A stretch of 64,000 bases of DNA from JBDGYW01 sp964580055 (GCA_964580055.1 CAZOJI010000014.1:20764-84763); one strand, 5' to 3'. Shown: positions 38,857-48,149, counted from the first letter of the stretch. Numbers and translations are program-made. Notes: generated by a model not told the origin, from the letters alone.

Positions 38857-39498
38857 ATGGTGAGACTAGATGAAGACAAGAGCTTCATTGATAGTGACAT
38901 CTACAGTCTGCGTTACCGCAATCCTGTTCTTGAAATTGCCCGAGCCCACGGTCGAGCCCTACTGGAATTCCATGAACAGGAGGTGCGTACCGGGACCACC
39001 GTACCACTGCAGTTGACCGTCGGCGAATTGGCCACCGGCCACCACTTCCCGACGGGCGCCACCGAGGAACGCGACGTGTGGCTGCACCTGGGTGTCTACG
39101 ACGCGGACGGCAACGAGCTGCAACACATTCGCGTGCCACCCAACCCCGACGACCCCAATGACCAGTATTTCATTACGTCGAGCAGTGCGGTAGCCTATCC
39201 GACCCATAGCTCGTATTCGGATCCAATCTTGCGCGACGCGCTGCCGGACGGCGACCGGCTGTACCACGACGCTTTCCTCGACTCCGAGGGCAACGTGACG
39301 TTCGGGCAGTGGTATGCCGTGGATATCGTAGGTAGCCGGCTCGTGCCCGGTGAGACACGCGTCGAACGGTACAACTGGGAGGTGCCGAGCAGCCTCGCGG
39401 GCCGGGAAGTCTACCTGCGAGCAACCTTGTGGTTCCGACGCATGGCCTTGGTACGACCGGGACGACCTGATGTCCTCCGGCTATCAAGGATCGTCTGA
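38857..39498 (+). pseudogene. C-terminal remnant of a multihaem-cytochrome-type protein, probably broken
   Basis: The open frame of 213 residues holds only the beta-sandwich end domain seen in some multihaem cytochromes (TVGELATGHHFPTGATEERD, LRATLWFRRM). It has no CxxCH haem motif and no signal peptide. A different frame starting with the ATG at 38870 encodes a plausible signal sequence (MKTRASLIVTSTVCVTAILF) that then runs to a stop. The simplest reading is an internal deletion plus frameshift that removed the haem-binding middle. It could also be a short expressed domain; I cannot exclude that. Confidence 0.5.
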
Positions 39499-39604
39499 AC
39501 AAGCCGCATTCAAAGCCAGAACGACAAGGACCACTGGCAAAGCTGAATACTGCCAGAAACGATTCCTTGAGACTCTCATCGTTACGTTGTGATTGTCTCG
39601 TATC

Positions 39605-40363
39605 TTACTCGTGTTTCCAGGTTGGCTTTCTCTTGTCCAGAAACGCCTGAAGGCCTTCGACGGCGTCTTGGGTGCGCATCAACTGTTCAACGTAGATCTT
39701 GCCCACTTCCGCCATGGCGGCCGCACGCTTATCAGCAAGGCCGGCGCGGAGCGCGCGTTTAGTTATCCTCAGCGCTGCCGCACTATGTCGAGCGATATTC
39801 TGAGCGAGTTCGAGGGCGGCCGCTTCGAGAGCATCGTCCGGCACGACCCGCAACAGCAGGCCGGCATGCAAGGCTTGCTCGGCGCTCAGGGATTCGCCAC
39901 TGAAGACGATCTCGGCCGCCTGGCCCGCGGAACAGATGTCCGGCAGCACAGCGCAAGCCGCGGGTGGAAGGACGCCCAGCAGAATCTCCGGCTGGCCGAA
40001 CACTGCACCCTCGCCTGCAAGGATCATGTCGGCCGCCTGGGCGACTTCGAACCCCCCGCCGAGACAGCGCCCCTTTACCGCAGCGATCACGGGTAACGGG
40101 AATGAATCGATCGCCGCCACCGTGTCGATGAACTGTGGGATCATCTGCTCGAATGCGGGCGGCAGATGTTCACCGACGTCTGCTCCTGCGGAGAAGTGCT
40201 TCCCCTCGGCCGAGATCACGAGCACGCGTAGAGTCTTCTCCGCTTCCAGCGCGCCGAGCTCCTCCCGCAGGTCACCGAGCACCTTTTGCGACAGGATGTT
40301 CAGCGGCGGCTCATCCAACACGATCCTGCCGATACCATCCTCGAGCGAGCTTCGTACCGTCAT
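39605..40363 (-). CDS. dch: Cyclohexa-1,5-diene-1-carbonyl-CoA hydratase (Dch/BamR type)
   Basis: This 252-residue crotonase-family enzyme adds water to the dienoyl-CoA product of benzoyl-CoA reductase, giving 6-hydroxycyclohex-1-ene-1-carbonyl-CoA. Motifs are EGKHFSAGADVGEH (oxyanion hole), KGRCLGGGFEVAQAADMILA and FGQPEILLGVLPPAA. This layout and the PPLNILS N-terminus match Dch rather than general enoyl-CoA hydratases. The start is preceded by GGAGG at nine bases. It is the last gene of the had-oah-SDR-thiolase-DUF35-dch operon. The exact substrate rests on the neighbours. Confidence 0.87.
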   Translation of the reverse strand: MTVRSSLEDGIGRIVLDEPPLNILSQKVLGDLREELGALEAEKTLRVLVISAEGKHFSAGADVGEHLPPAFEQMIPQFIDTVAAIDSFPLPVIAAVKGRCLGGGFEVAQAADMILAGEGAVFGQPEILLGVLPPAACAVLPDICSAGQAAEIVFSGESLSAEQALHAGLLLRVVPDDALEAAALELAQNIARHSAAALRITKRALRAGLADKRAAAMAEVGKIYVEQLMRTQDAVEGLQAFLDKRKPTWKHE

Positions 40364-40444
40364 GCGCGTTTGCCTCCGATTGATCCGCGCCTCCGGCCGG
40401 CTCCGTAACCGGCATCGGCCGGAGGCACTGCTGTCGTTACTCGA

Positions 40445-40891
40445 TCAGGTTGTGACCTTGGACCAGGTCGTGCCGGCTTTCTCCAGACTGTAGTAGACCT
40501 TGATCTCCTCTACCTCGTCGAAGATCTGTGGCACGACTTGGATGTCCATCCCGATCTCTATTTCGTCTTCCTGCACGGTGTCACCAAACCAGGCCAGAGC
40601 CCGGCCGCCTTCCTCGAGATCCACCACGCCAACCGTGTATGGTACCACGTCCTCAAAACCGGTTGGTGCCGCGACTATCTTCGTATAAGTCTGCAGCTTA
40701 CCCTTACCGGTCATCTCCACGAACTCGAAGTTTCCACTCATGCACGCCTCGCAGTCGGCCCTGGGTGGGAAGGAAAAGGCTCCGCAGTCCTTACAGCGGG
40801 TTCCCATCAGCCGGCCGTCCTTGAGGTGCTTCGCGAAGTCCGTGACTTTCGTATACGGCGAGAAGTTGACTTTTCCGAACCATTTGAACAT
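40445..40891 (-). CDS. DUF35 OB-fold/zinc-ribbon partner of the thiolase
   Basis: This 148-residue protein has a rubredoxin-like zinc ribbon (GTRCKDCGAFSFPPRADCEAC) followed by an OB fold (GKGKLQTYTKIVAAPTGFED). Such proteins form tight complexes with thiolase-like subunits, for example BbsA with BbsB in benzoylsuccinyl-CoA thiolase. It starts 3 bp after the thiolase stop. It probably binds CoA or shapes the active site of the thiolase next door and has no independent catalysis. Confidence 0.85.
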   Translation of the reverse strand: MFKWFGKVNFSPYTKVTDFAKHLKDGRLMGTRCKDCGAFSFPPRADCEACMSGNFEFVEMTGKGKLQTYTKIVAAPTGFEDVVPYTVGVVDLEEGGRALAWFGDTVQEDEIEIGMDIQVVPQIFDEVEEIKVYYSLEKAGTTWSKVTT

Positions 40892-40894
40892 GGC

Positions 40895-42049
40895 TCAATC
40901 CCTCTTGAGAATTTGAACAAAGCAGTATTGACCGATCCCGCCCACATTGTGAGTGAGACCGATGTCGGCATCGGGGACCTGGCGTTCGCCGGCTTCGCCT
41001 CGGAGTTGTTTGGCGATTTCGTAAGTCATCGACAAGCCGGTAGCGCCAATGGGATGTCCCTTGGCCTTCAAGCCTCCATCGACATTGACGGCGATCTTGC
41101 CACCGATATAGGTCTGGTGCTCCGCTACCAACGGACCGCCCCCACCTTTCTCGCAGAACCCGAGATCCTCATAGGCCATGATCTCGGCGATGGTGAAACA
41201 ATCATGCACGTCGGCGACCTTGATGTCTTCGGGTCCCACGCCGGCCATCGCATATGCGTCGGCACCCGCCTTCTCGGCACTCGGCAGGCCCGTGAGGTGT
41301 GGTCTCCTGAGCACGGACATGCTCGCGGTGGCGCACGCCATTCCATCGAGCCAAACGACCTTGTCGGAGATCTCCTTGGCACGCTCCTCGTTGGCCACGA
41401 TGACGCATGCTGCTCCATCGGCGTTGGCGCAGCAGTCGAAGACGTTGAACGGCGATGCCACTTCGTCTGAGCCGGCAGCCTTTTCTTTGGTGATTTCTTT
41501 CCTGAATAGAGCGTTGGGATTCCTCGCTCCATAGTAGTGATTCTTGATCGCGACCTCGTACAACTGGTCCCGCGTTGTGCCGTAATCGTGCATGTGCCGC
41601 TGCGCGAACATGGCATAGTATGCTGGGAAAGTCGTACCGAATCCCGATTCCCACTGGACCTCTCCCACTCGGCCCATCAGGGCGAGAATCTCCGGCGTCG
41701 ACAGCTCCGTCATCTTCTGGCAGCCCAGCACGGCGACGATGTCGTGAACACCGGCCTTGATCGACATCCAGGCTGTGCGCAATGCGGCGCTCGAGGATGC
41801 GCACGCAACCTCTGTGAGCCACGTTGGCTTGGGATTCAGGCCCAGATACTCCTGCACCACTCCGGGAAGTGATCGTTGTTTGTGGTATTCTGGTACCGAA
41901 CCGATCACGGACGCGTCGAGCACGTTCCGCTCGATTCCAGCGTCATCGATGGCCGCTTTGAACGCCTCGAACGCAAGCTCCTGCACGGTGGCGTCGCTGC
42001 GCCTCCCGAAAACACCGTGACCGATTCCTACGATTCCGACTCTTGTCAT
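40895..42049 (-). CDS. Thiolase of the SCP2/DUF35-partnered type
   Basis: This 384-residue thiolase has the nucleophile segment TEVACASSSAALRTAW (active-site Cys near residue 84), the catalytic KGHPIGATGLS and THNVGGIGQYC near the end. The HNVGG form replaces the usual C-terminal CxG motif and is typical of thiolases with a DUF35 partner. In this operon it most plausibly cleaves 3-oxopimeloyl-CoA to glutaryl-CoA and acetyl-CoA after ring opening. The relation to BbsB leaves benzoylsuccinyl-CoA thiolysis (toluene pathway) as an alternative. The neighbours favour the first, but sequence alone does not decide. Confidence 0.8.
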   Translation of the reverse strand: MTRVGIVGIGHGVFGRRSDATVQELAFEAFKAAIDDAGIERNVLDASVIGSVPEYHKQRSLPGVVQEYLGLNPKPTWLTEVACASSSAALRTAWMSIKAGVHDIVAVLGCQKMTELSTPEILALMGRVGEVQWESGFGTTFPAYYAMFAQRHMHDYGTTRDQLYEVAIKNHYYGARNPNALFRKEITKEKAAGSDEVASPFNVFDCCANADGAACVIVANEERAKEISDKVVWLDGMACATASMSVLRRPHLTGLPSAEKAGADAYAMAGVGPEDIKVADVHDCFTIAEIMAYEDLGFCEKGGGGPLVAEHQTYIGGKIAVNVDGGLKAKGHPIGATGLSMTYEIAKQLRGEAGERQVPDADIGLTHNVGGIGQYCFVQILKRD

Positions 42050-42072
42050 AATGATCTCGATTGTTTGTCTGG

Positions 42073-42822
42073 CTACATGTATTGGCCGCCGTCGACCTTG
42101 ATGACCTCACCCGTGACGTGGCGCGACTTGTCCGAACACAGGAACGCCACGACGTAGGCACATTCCTCCGGGGTCGCAAATCTGCCGACCGAGGTTTCAT
42201 CCATCGCAGCCGCGAGGAACTCCTGAGGAATGTTGTAGGCCATGTCGGTCATCACCATTCCCGGCGCGACGACATTCACGTTCACGTTGAACTTGCCCAG
42301 CTCCTTGGCAAGCGATTTGCTCATGGCGATCTCACCGCCTTTCGAGGCAGCATAGTTCGACTGCGCGAACTTGCCCCTCAGACCGTTGATCGACGAGATG
42401 TTCACGATCTTGCCGCCCTTTTGTTCCTTGAAGACTTGCGCGGCCGCCTTGTTGTAGTTGAAGTAACCCTTGAGGTTCACGTTGATCACCGTGTCCCACT
42501 GCTCCTCGGACATCTTCCAGATTACGCCATCCCAATTGATGCCGGCATTGCACACCATGACGTCCAGCCGTCCGAACTCCTTGACCACCGTGTCCACCAT
42601 GTTCTGCGCGTCATCGTAGCTGGACACGTCCGCCTGGACGGCCAGCCCCTTGCGCCCCATCGCCTCAGCCTTGGCGACCACCTCTTTCGCCTCGGCGTCA
42701 TGACGACGGTAGTTGATGGCGATGTTACAGCCCTCCTCCGCCAGTACGAGGGCTATGGCCGAGCCGATTCCCAGGCTGCCGCCCGTCACGATGGCGTTCT
42801 TTCCTTCCAAGCCCAGATCCAT
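42073..42822 (-). CDS. Short-chain dehydrogenase, candidate 3-hydroxypimeloyl-CoA dehydrogenase
   Basis: This 249-residue FabG-like SDR has the cofactor motif TGGSLGIGSAIA, NAG near residue 92, and catalytic Ser-Tyr-Lys in ISSINGLRG and YAASKGG. The basic pair after beta-strand 2 (NYRRHDAE) would suit NADP. It lies between the ring-opening hydrolase and the thiolase, so oxidation of 3-hydroxypimeloyl-CoA to 3-oxopimeloyl-CoA is the likely job. Related SDRs occur in other benzoyl-CoA clusters (BzdZ) and in benzylsuccinate pathways (BbsCD). The family is certain; the substrate is inferred. Confidence 0.82.
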   Translation of the reverse strand: MDLGLEGKNAIVTGGSLGIGSAIALVLAEEGCNIAINYRRHDAEAKEVVAKAEAMGRKGLAVQADVSSYDDAQNMVDTVVKEFGRLDVMVCNAGINWDGVIWKMSEEQWDTVINVNLKGYFNYNKAAAQVFKEQKGGKIVNISSINGLRGKFAQSNYAASKGGEIAMSKSLAKELGKFNVNVNVVAPGMVMTDMAYNIPQEFLAAAMDETSVGRFATPEECAYVVAFLCSDKSRHVTGEVIKVDGGQYM

Positions 42823-42860
42823 ACGTGCCTTCTTCCTCTAGATTTTTTGGTGCGGTTGCG

Positions 42861-43952
42861 TCAGTCGTTCTGATACTGTGGCGATACCGCCCGGATCAGT
42901 TCGTCGTCCCACGGATGGCCTTCGGCCAGCATCCGACGCAGCTTGATGAAGTCCACTTCTCGGTTGCCCTTCGGTCCCTCGTTGAAAGCCCTGAATCCGG
43001 CTTTGGCTTCGGTCATCATGTTGAGCGAAAGCCACTCGCGGTTGGTACCGTTGTTGGTATCCCAGAACACCTGCTTGTGCTTGCGCAGGCTGCTGATCGT
43101 CTTGGAGACGCAGTTGGGCATGAGCATGAGTATCTTGGTGCACAATGCTTCGACGGCCTCGTCGAGCTTGCTCAAGTTCGTCTCGGCCTTACCGAGCAAT
43201 TCCTTGCCGGCGTCCTTGGCGTCTCCGGTCTTGAAATCGCCGTATACGATGTTGCCGAATTCATCCAAGAAGCGATCCGTGACTACCAGCGGGTTCGGTA
43301 TCCACTTGCCGTCCAACTTGAGCACCGGAACCACTTCGTTGACCAATCCGATGAAATGGGCCTTGTGCGCGCTCCAGGTATCGCAAAGGACCCCACTCTC
43401 CATCGCACGCGAGAAGCCGACATATGGTGGCAGGAAGTCGGTGGATCCTCCGTCGGGAGCGGATCCATGCTTGGGGCCTGCCTGACCGAAACGGGCAAGA
43501 TCTGACGTTACGGTGAAGTCGCAGGCCATGCCGATCTCCTGACCGCCCGCGATCCGCATTCCGTTCACACGGTTGATGGTGGGTTTGTCGCAACGCAGGA
43601 TCGAGTCGATCATGTCGTTGAAGAGACGCATGTACTGCTTGTACTCCTGGGGATTGCCCGCGTAGTACTCCGCGTACTCTTTGGTGTTTCCTCCCGTGCA
43701 GAACGCCTTGTCCCCTACCGCCGTGAACACTACCGCGACAACACTGCGATCCATGCTCGCTTCCCGGAAGGCGAGGATGGCCTCTTTCACGGCGTCTGTG
43801 GTGTAGCTGTTGTACTGCTTGGGGTTGTTGAGCCAGATCCAGGCGTTGTGCAGCCCCTCGACTGGATTCCCGGCAGGATCCAACACGGGGCGAAGCTCGT
43901 AGAGGATCTCTTTGTAGTCGTGGTCCGTAACGAGTGTGTGGCTATTCAGCAT
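42861..43952 (-). CDS. oah: 6-oxocyclohex-1-ene-1-carbonyl-CoA hydrolase (Oah, called BamA in Geobacter)
   Basis: This 363-residue crotonase-family enzyme adds water and cleaves the ring to give 3-hydroxypimeloyl-CoA. Sequence segments I recognise as typical of BamA/Oah are KAFCTGGNTKEYAEYYAG, INRVNGMRIAGGQEIGMA and FGQAGPKHGSAPDGGS, plus the N-terminal LHNAWIWLNNPKQYNSYTT. This gene is a marker for anaerobic aromatic degradation, so its presence strongly supports the benzoyl-CoA assignment of the whole island. It sits between had and the SDR gene in an operon with short gaps. Confidence 0.94.
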   Translation of the reverse strand: MLNSHTLVTDHDYKEILYELRPVLDPAGNPVEGLHNAWIWLNNPKQYNSYTTDAVKEAILAFREASMDRSVVAVVFTAVGDKAFCTGGNTKEYAEYYAGNPQEYKQYMRLFNDMIDSILRCDKPTINRVNGMRIAGGQEIGMACDFTVTSDLARFGQAGPKHGSAPDGGSTDFLPPYVGFSRAMESGVLCDTWSAHKAHFIGLVNEVVPVLKLDGKWIPNPLVVTDRFLDEFGNIVYGDFKTGDAKDAGKELLGKAETNLSKLDEAVEALCTKILMLMPNCVSKTISSLRKHKQVFWDTNNGTNREWLSLNMMTEAKAGFRAFNEGPKGNREVDFIKLRRMLAEGHPWDDELIRAVSPQYQND

Positions 43953-43997
43953 AATCGTCGTCTCCGCAGTTTCCTGTTCGAGGATTCGTGTGTGTGA

Positions 43998-45050
43998 TCA
44001 ATCCCAATCCGGGACCAGTATCGCGCGCTTCTCGATCTCGTGGTCAGCAGCTTGTTGCACGATGTCCGGTCCCTCACTCATGGGAAAGGTCTTTATGAAG
44101 GGTTTCAGTGTTACTTTGTCCTCGAGCACCAGCTTCAAAGCGTCGGGGTACAGTTCCGGCTTACAACCCCAGGTTCCCTGAACCGTCGCGTCGAAGGCCA
44201 TGAGGTTGCTCAACCGTACCTCTGTCTTGGCCAGCGTGAATCCGATCACCAACATTGTGGACGCAAAGGTAACGAGACCGAATGCGGTGTCCTGCCCGCC
44301 GGCAGAACCGGAGCACTCGTAGATCTTCCAGCTGTGTCCCGGAACACCCCATTCTTTTACCTGCGCCTTGATCTGTTTCTTGAGTTCCTTGAAATCGACC
44401 TCTGAGCTGTTGATCGTGAGGCCGGCACCGTAATCGGAGACGGCGTCCAGCTTGGCCTGATCGACGTCGATAGCTATCACCTTGGCTCCAAAAGCCGCGG
44501 CGACCTGTACGGAGTACGTCCCCACCCCGCCTACGCCGATCACGACCGCGAGCTCACCGGGCTGGAGACCGCTGCGGACAATAGCCTGGTACGGCGTCGT
44601 TACCGCGTCGGCGATAACCGACACCTCCGGCAACTCGTAACTCGCCAAATCGTCGATCACGCATAGTCCCCTTCCAGGAACCACTACGAACTCGGCGAAG
44701 CCTCCATCCATGTCGTTGCCAGGCATCAACTGGGAACGGCAGACGTTGCCGCGCCCCGCGGCACAAAGATCACAGTTGCCGCAAGGAATAACCGCCGGCA
44801 CTATGACCTGTCTGTTCTTCATGTGTTCGAAATCTGCGCCGGTCTCCACGACCGTACCACTGATCTCATGACCGAGAGTCAGCGGCATCCCTTTTCTCGT
44901 GGGCACTCCATCTTTCCAGAATCCGATGTCAGTGTGACACACACCGCAGCCGGCCACCTTCACCAAGACTTCGTCGGCCTCGGGATCCCGATGGTCTTCG
45001 TCCACCAACTGCAATGGAGCGTTGGCCTCGACTAGTTTGATTGCCTTCAT
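43998..45050 (-). CDS. had: 6-hydroxycyclohex-1-ene-1-carbonyl-CoA dehydrogenase (Had/BamQ)
   Basis: This zinc-type medium-chain dehydrogenase has 350 residues from the ATG at 45050, which follows GGAGG by nine bases; a GTG at 45059 is too close to that site. The catalytic-zinc region is GCGVCHTDIGFW and GHEISG, the structural zinc site is CGNCDLCAAGRGNVC, and the NAD site is VIGVGGVGTYS. The segment SRNQ-type SQLMPGNDMDGGFAEFV is family-like. The enzyme oxidises the hydroxyl group made by Dch to give 6-oxocyclohex-1-ene-1-carbonyl-CoA. It is the first enzyme gene after the TetR regulator. Confidence 0.92.
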   Translation of the reverse strand: MKAIKLVEANAPLQLVDEDHRDPEADEVLVKVAGCGVCHTDIGFWKDGVPTRKGMPLTLGHEISGTVVETGADFEHMKNRQVIVPAVIPCGNCDLCAAGRGNVCRSQLMPGNDMDGGFAEFVVVPGRGLCVIDDLASYELPEVSVIADAVTTPYQAIVRSGLQPGELAVVIGVGGVGTYSVQVAAAFGAKVIAIDVDQAKLDAVSDYGAGLTINSSEVDFKELKKQIKAQVKEWGVPGHSWKIYECSGSAGGQDTAFGLVTFASTMLVIGFTLAKTEVRLSNLMAFDATVQGTWGCKPELYPDALKLVLEDKVTLKPFIKTFPMSEGPDIVQQAADHEIEKRAILVPDWD

Positions 45051-45129
45051 TTTGAGCACCCTCCGTTCTGGAGTGTTTCTCGAGCATTGGGTCGCAGCGG
45101 CACAATCTCACCTCAGCGCCGCGCGACAC

Positions 45130-45747
45130 TCACTTGCAGGTCAGTCCACCAACCAGGTAGTCTGCGAACTGCTCACCCAACTGCGGCGCCTTAACGGCGC
45201 CGTCAGGACGGTACCAACGTGCGATCCAGTTGATGGCACCCAGTATGGCGAACACAGCTATCTTCGAATCTACGGGCCGAAACTCTCCCGCCTTCACTCC
45301 GTTCTCAATGATAGTGCGGAGCCCCCGTTCGTACTCGTCCCTGGCTTGAATCACCTCGGCCTGACGTTCTGACGAAAGCGCTGTCACCTCGAACGCCAGG
45401 GGTGAACCGCCAAGAGTTTCTATCATCACGCGAACGTGCTCCCGTATCACGAAACCAAGTCTTTCCGCAGCCGATCCACCGTTCTTCGCGGCGTTGGCCA
45501 TCAACCTACGAACCTCGGCGAGAGACTCGCGATGGCATTCGTACAGGATCGCTTCTTTGTCGGGGAAGTAATGGTACAGTGCTGTCTTGCCAACACCTAC
45601 ATGCTCGGCAATGTCGTCGAGCGTGGTTGCATGATACCCCTTTTCGCGAAATGCTCTGAGTGCTGCCTCAAGTATCTCGCCACGCCTGCGATTCCGCTTG
45701 TCGCGGATATGCGGTGAAACGGCGGTTTGCGCACCGTCGGCGGACAC
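45130..45747 (-). CDS. TetR/AcrR family regulator, probable local repressor
   Basis: The GTG start at 45747 follows GGAGG by nine bases, giving 205 residues. The N-terminal helix-turn-helix (TTLDDIAEHVGVGKTALYHYFPDKEA) is followed by a helical ligand-binding domain with a TetR_C pattern (FAILGAINWIARWYRPDGA). This form is common in regulators of acyl-CoA degradation genes, which often respond to an acyl-CoA. The gene precedes had on the same strand by 79 bp, so it likely controls itself and the had-to-dch operon. A palindrome sits 30 bp upstream of its start. Confidence 0.85.
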   Translation of the reverse strand: MSADGAQTAVSPHIRDKRNRRRGEILEAALRAFREKGYHATTLDDIAEHVGVGKTALYHYFPDKEAILYECHRESLAEVRRLMANAAKNGGSAAERLGFVIREHVRVMIETLGGSPLAFEVTALSSERQAEVIQARDEYERGLRTIIENGVKAGEFRPVDSKIAVFAILGAINWIARWYRPDGAVKAPQLGEQFADYLVGGLTCK

Positions 45748-45776
45748 GAAGGCAGTCCTCCTGGAGGAAGGCGATT

Positions 45777-45790
45777 TGAACGGCAGTTCA
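45777..45790. promoter_or_regulatory. Candidate operator for the TetR-type regulator
   Basis: TGAAC-GGCA-GTTCA is a perfect inverted repeat. A third half-site, TGAAC, follows at 45796-45800. A TTGACT -35-like box lies on the minus strand at 45815-45820, so a bound repressor would cover the start-site region of the TetR gene. Confidence 0.45.
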
Positions 45791-46081
45791 AAAAGTGAAC
45801 CGCGGGTCGAATCAAGTCAAGGGCGACTGGTGCAGCATCAAGAAAACCCGCCCACTATTGAGGACGGCATTGTCCACGAACGAGAACAACGTCGTTACAT
45901 CCCGGGCGCGGCGCGTTGCCAGTTGATCACAGGATCTTCGATCTCAGAGTGAATCTGGCAACATGATGGGGAGTCTCGGAGAATCAGGGCGCAGGCATAC
46001 ACTTTGCTTTTTAATATTGATTGGCCCGACGAGGTCAACCATTCGTACGGTTTAGGATCCAAAACAAAAGGCGTTTCTTCA

Positions 46082-48136
46082 ATGACAGCAGATAGAACGT
46101 TACCCTCCGGTAAACGCGCTCTGCTTCGGCTGCCACCTGTTGTGGCCGCCATGGCACTTGCCGCACCGCTATGTGCGGCGGCCCAGGACCAACGACCCGA
46201 CAGCCTCGCCGCAGACACCGTCATAACCGTCGAGGGGATGGTCGTTAGCGCAGTGAGACAGACGACTACCCCGGGTGGAGTAACCGGTATCGTGTCTCAT
46301 CCGGTTTCTCTTCCTATTCCACCCGTTGCTTCAATGGAAGATGCCCTGCGCGAGATGCCGTTCATTTTGGTGCGCAAGAACTCCAGGGGCATGGCGGAGA
46401 TCTCGGTGCGCGGCTCCGAATCGAGACAGGTCGCGGTTCTGTTCGATGGAGTACCGCTCACGCTCGCGTGGGATCACCGTACCGATCCGTCGGTCCTGCC
46501 GGTGATGGGTGCGCGAAATCTCACCTTGGTACGCGGCCTTCCCTCGGTACTCGGCGGTCCCAATGTCTTGGGGGGAGTTGTGGAGGTCGATCTCGGCCGC
46601 GGTGACATAGGCGCTGAGGAAGAGGACGACTTGCGGGCAACATTCGGTGCCGATGATTCCGGATACCGGGCCCTCGGGTTGTCGGGTGTGAAAGTAACCA
46701 CATTTGGCAAGGGGCTGCTTTCAACTCGAGCGGGAGCCGGGTTCCGTACCCGCGATGGTATTGCTCTACCCGGTGATGTGAGTGACGCGGCGAGCCGGGA
46801 AGGCCTGCGCACCAACTCCGACGTCGAGGAGGTCAACGCGTTCGGCGCCGTGCGCTGGGAGGGTGGAGCCGGACATTGGGTTTCGCTGTCGGCCTCCGGC
46901 TTCACCGCCGAACGCGGGGTCCCTCCTGAACTGCACGTGCAGGACCCGCGCATGTGGCGGTACCCGAAACACTGGCAAGCCGTCGGAGCGCTGTCGGCAG
47001 GCACTGGACACAGAAATACGGCTCTGGGTGTGGGAGATCTCGAGCTGAGCATCGGCTTCAATGGTGGCAAGCAGGATATCGAGGCGTTCGAGTCTCTATC
47101 CTACGATCGGGTGGCTGAAACCGAATCCGGCGATGACCGCACCGTGACCTTCCGAGCTTTGGCTGAGCACACACTCACTGCAAAGGGGGACCTGCGCGCG
47201 GCCGTAAGCTATGCCGATGTGAACCACACCGAGATTCTGGACGGCACTGAGCGAAACGAGTACAGGCAGCGGTTGTGGAGCTTCGGTGCGGAGACGGCAT
47301 GGCGGTTCCCACTGCAGACGCAACTGTCCATGGGGGGCGCAATCGATGGGGCCGATACTCCTGAGTCCGGCGGAAAACCCCCGCTGGGAACACTGTCTGC
47401 CTGGGGGGCTCGTGTGGGCTTGAGCACGCTCGCCCTGAGACCGGACGTCCAACTGCACGCTTCCGCCTCCACGAGGGCCAGATTCCCAGCCCTTCGGGAA
47501 CTCTATTCAGGAGCCCTGGGCCGGTTCGAGCCCAATCCCAACCTCGCACCGGAACGCCTGTTCTCGGCGGAGTTCGGAGCTACCCTGAAGCGTCGAGGTA
47601 TCGAGATCCAAACGGCTATGTTCCGCCACGAGCTGTCCGATGCCGTTGTGCGCACGTCCACACCCGAAGGCAATTACCGGCGAATCAATAGAGACAAGAT
47701 CCTCAGCACCGGCCTCGAGCTGTTGGTTGGCACTTCGGTAGCAGGTGCCGAGATCCAGGGCGACGTGATGTTCCAAGATGTCGCCGTGGAGGATCCAGAT
47801 GCAGGTACCGGTCCGATCCAACCCGAACACATGCCCGAGTTCAAAGCCGGAGTCGACCTGACCGCGCCGATCTTGCTCGGAGTCGAAGGAATGACATCCG
47901 TGCAACACATCGGAGACCAATACTGCGTGCATCCGGATCTCGGTACCGACGTCGAACTCGAAGGGAAGACCAGGCTCGATGTCGCATTGCGGCGGAACTG
48001 GAATGTCGGGCAGGGCTTCTGGCGTGCGATCAGAACGACCCTGTCGCTCGACAATGTGGCCGATGCGGCGGTGTTCGACCAATGCGGCATGCCGCAACCG
48101 GGACGCACCGTGAGGGTAGGCATAGAGATGTTCTGA
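46082..48136 (+). CDS. TonB-dependent outer-membrane receptor
   Basis: The ATG at 46082 gives 684 residues with a signal peptide (LPPVVAAMALAAPLCAAAQ). The plug domain reads SMEDALREMPFILVRKNSRG, VRGSESRQVAVLFDGVPL and VRGLPSVLGGPNVLGGVVEV. The barrel follows and ends in VRVGIEMF with a terminal Phe. No ligand can be assigned; siderophores, cobalamin and metals are all possible. It is transcribed away from the TetR gene across a 334-bp region that includes the operator candidate, so shared regulation is possible. The long distance makes that uncertain. Confidence 0.85.
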   Translation: MTADRTLPSGKRALLRLPPVVAAMALAAPLCAAAQDQRPDSLAADTVITVEGMVVSAVRQTTTPGGVTGIVSHPVSLPIPPVASMEDALREMPFILVRKNSRGMAEISVRGSESRQVAVLFDGVPLTLAWDHRTDPSVLPVMGARNLTLVRGLPSVLGGPNVLGGVVEVDLGRGDIGAEEEDDLRATFGADDSGYRALGLSGVKVTTFGKGLLSTRAGAGFRTRDGIALPGDVSDAASREGLRTNSDVEEVNAFGAVRWEGGAGHWVSLSASGFTAERGVPPELHVQDPRMWRYPKHWQAVGALSAGTGHRNTALGVGDLELSIGFNGGKQDIEAFESLSYDRVAETESGDDRTVTFRALAEHTLTAKGDLRAAVSYADVNHTEILDGTERNEYRQRLWSFGAETAWRFPLQTQLSMGGAIDGADTPESGGKPPLGTLSAWGARVGLSTLALRPDVQLHASASTRARFPALRELYSGALGRFEPNPNLAPERLFSAEFGATLKRRGIEIQTAMFRHELSDAVVRTSTPEGNYRRINRDKILSTGLELLVGTSVAGAEIQGDVMFQDVAVEDPDAGTGPIQPEHMPEFKAGVDLTAPILLGVEGMTSVQHIGDQYCVHPDLGTDVELEGKTRLDVALRRNWNVGQGFWRAIRTTLSLDNVADAAVFDQCGMPQPGRTVRVGIEMF

Positions 48137-48149
48137 ACGCTGCCGCGAT

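Noticed and set aside
43998..45059. had starting at the GTG at 45059
   Set aside because: The GGAGG site would touch the GTG. The ATG at 45050 has normal nine-base spacing.
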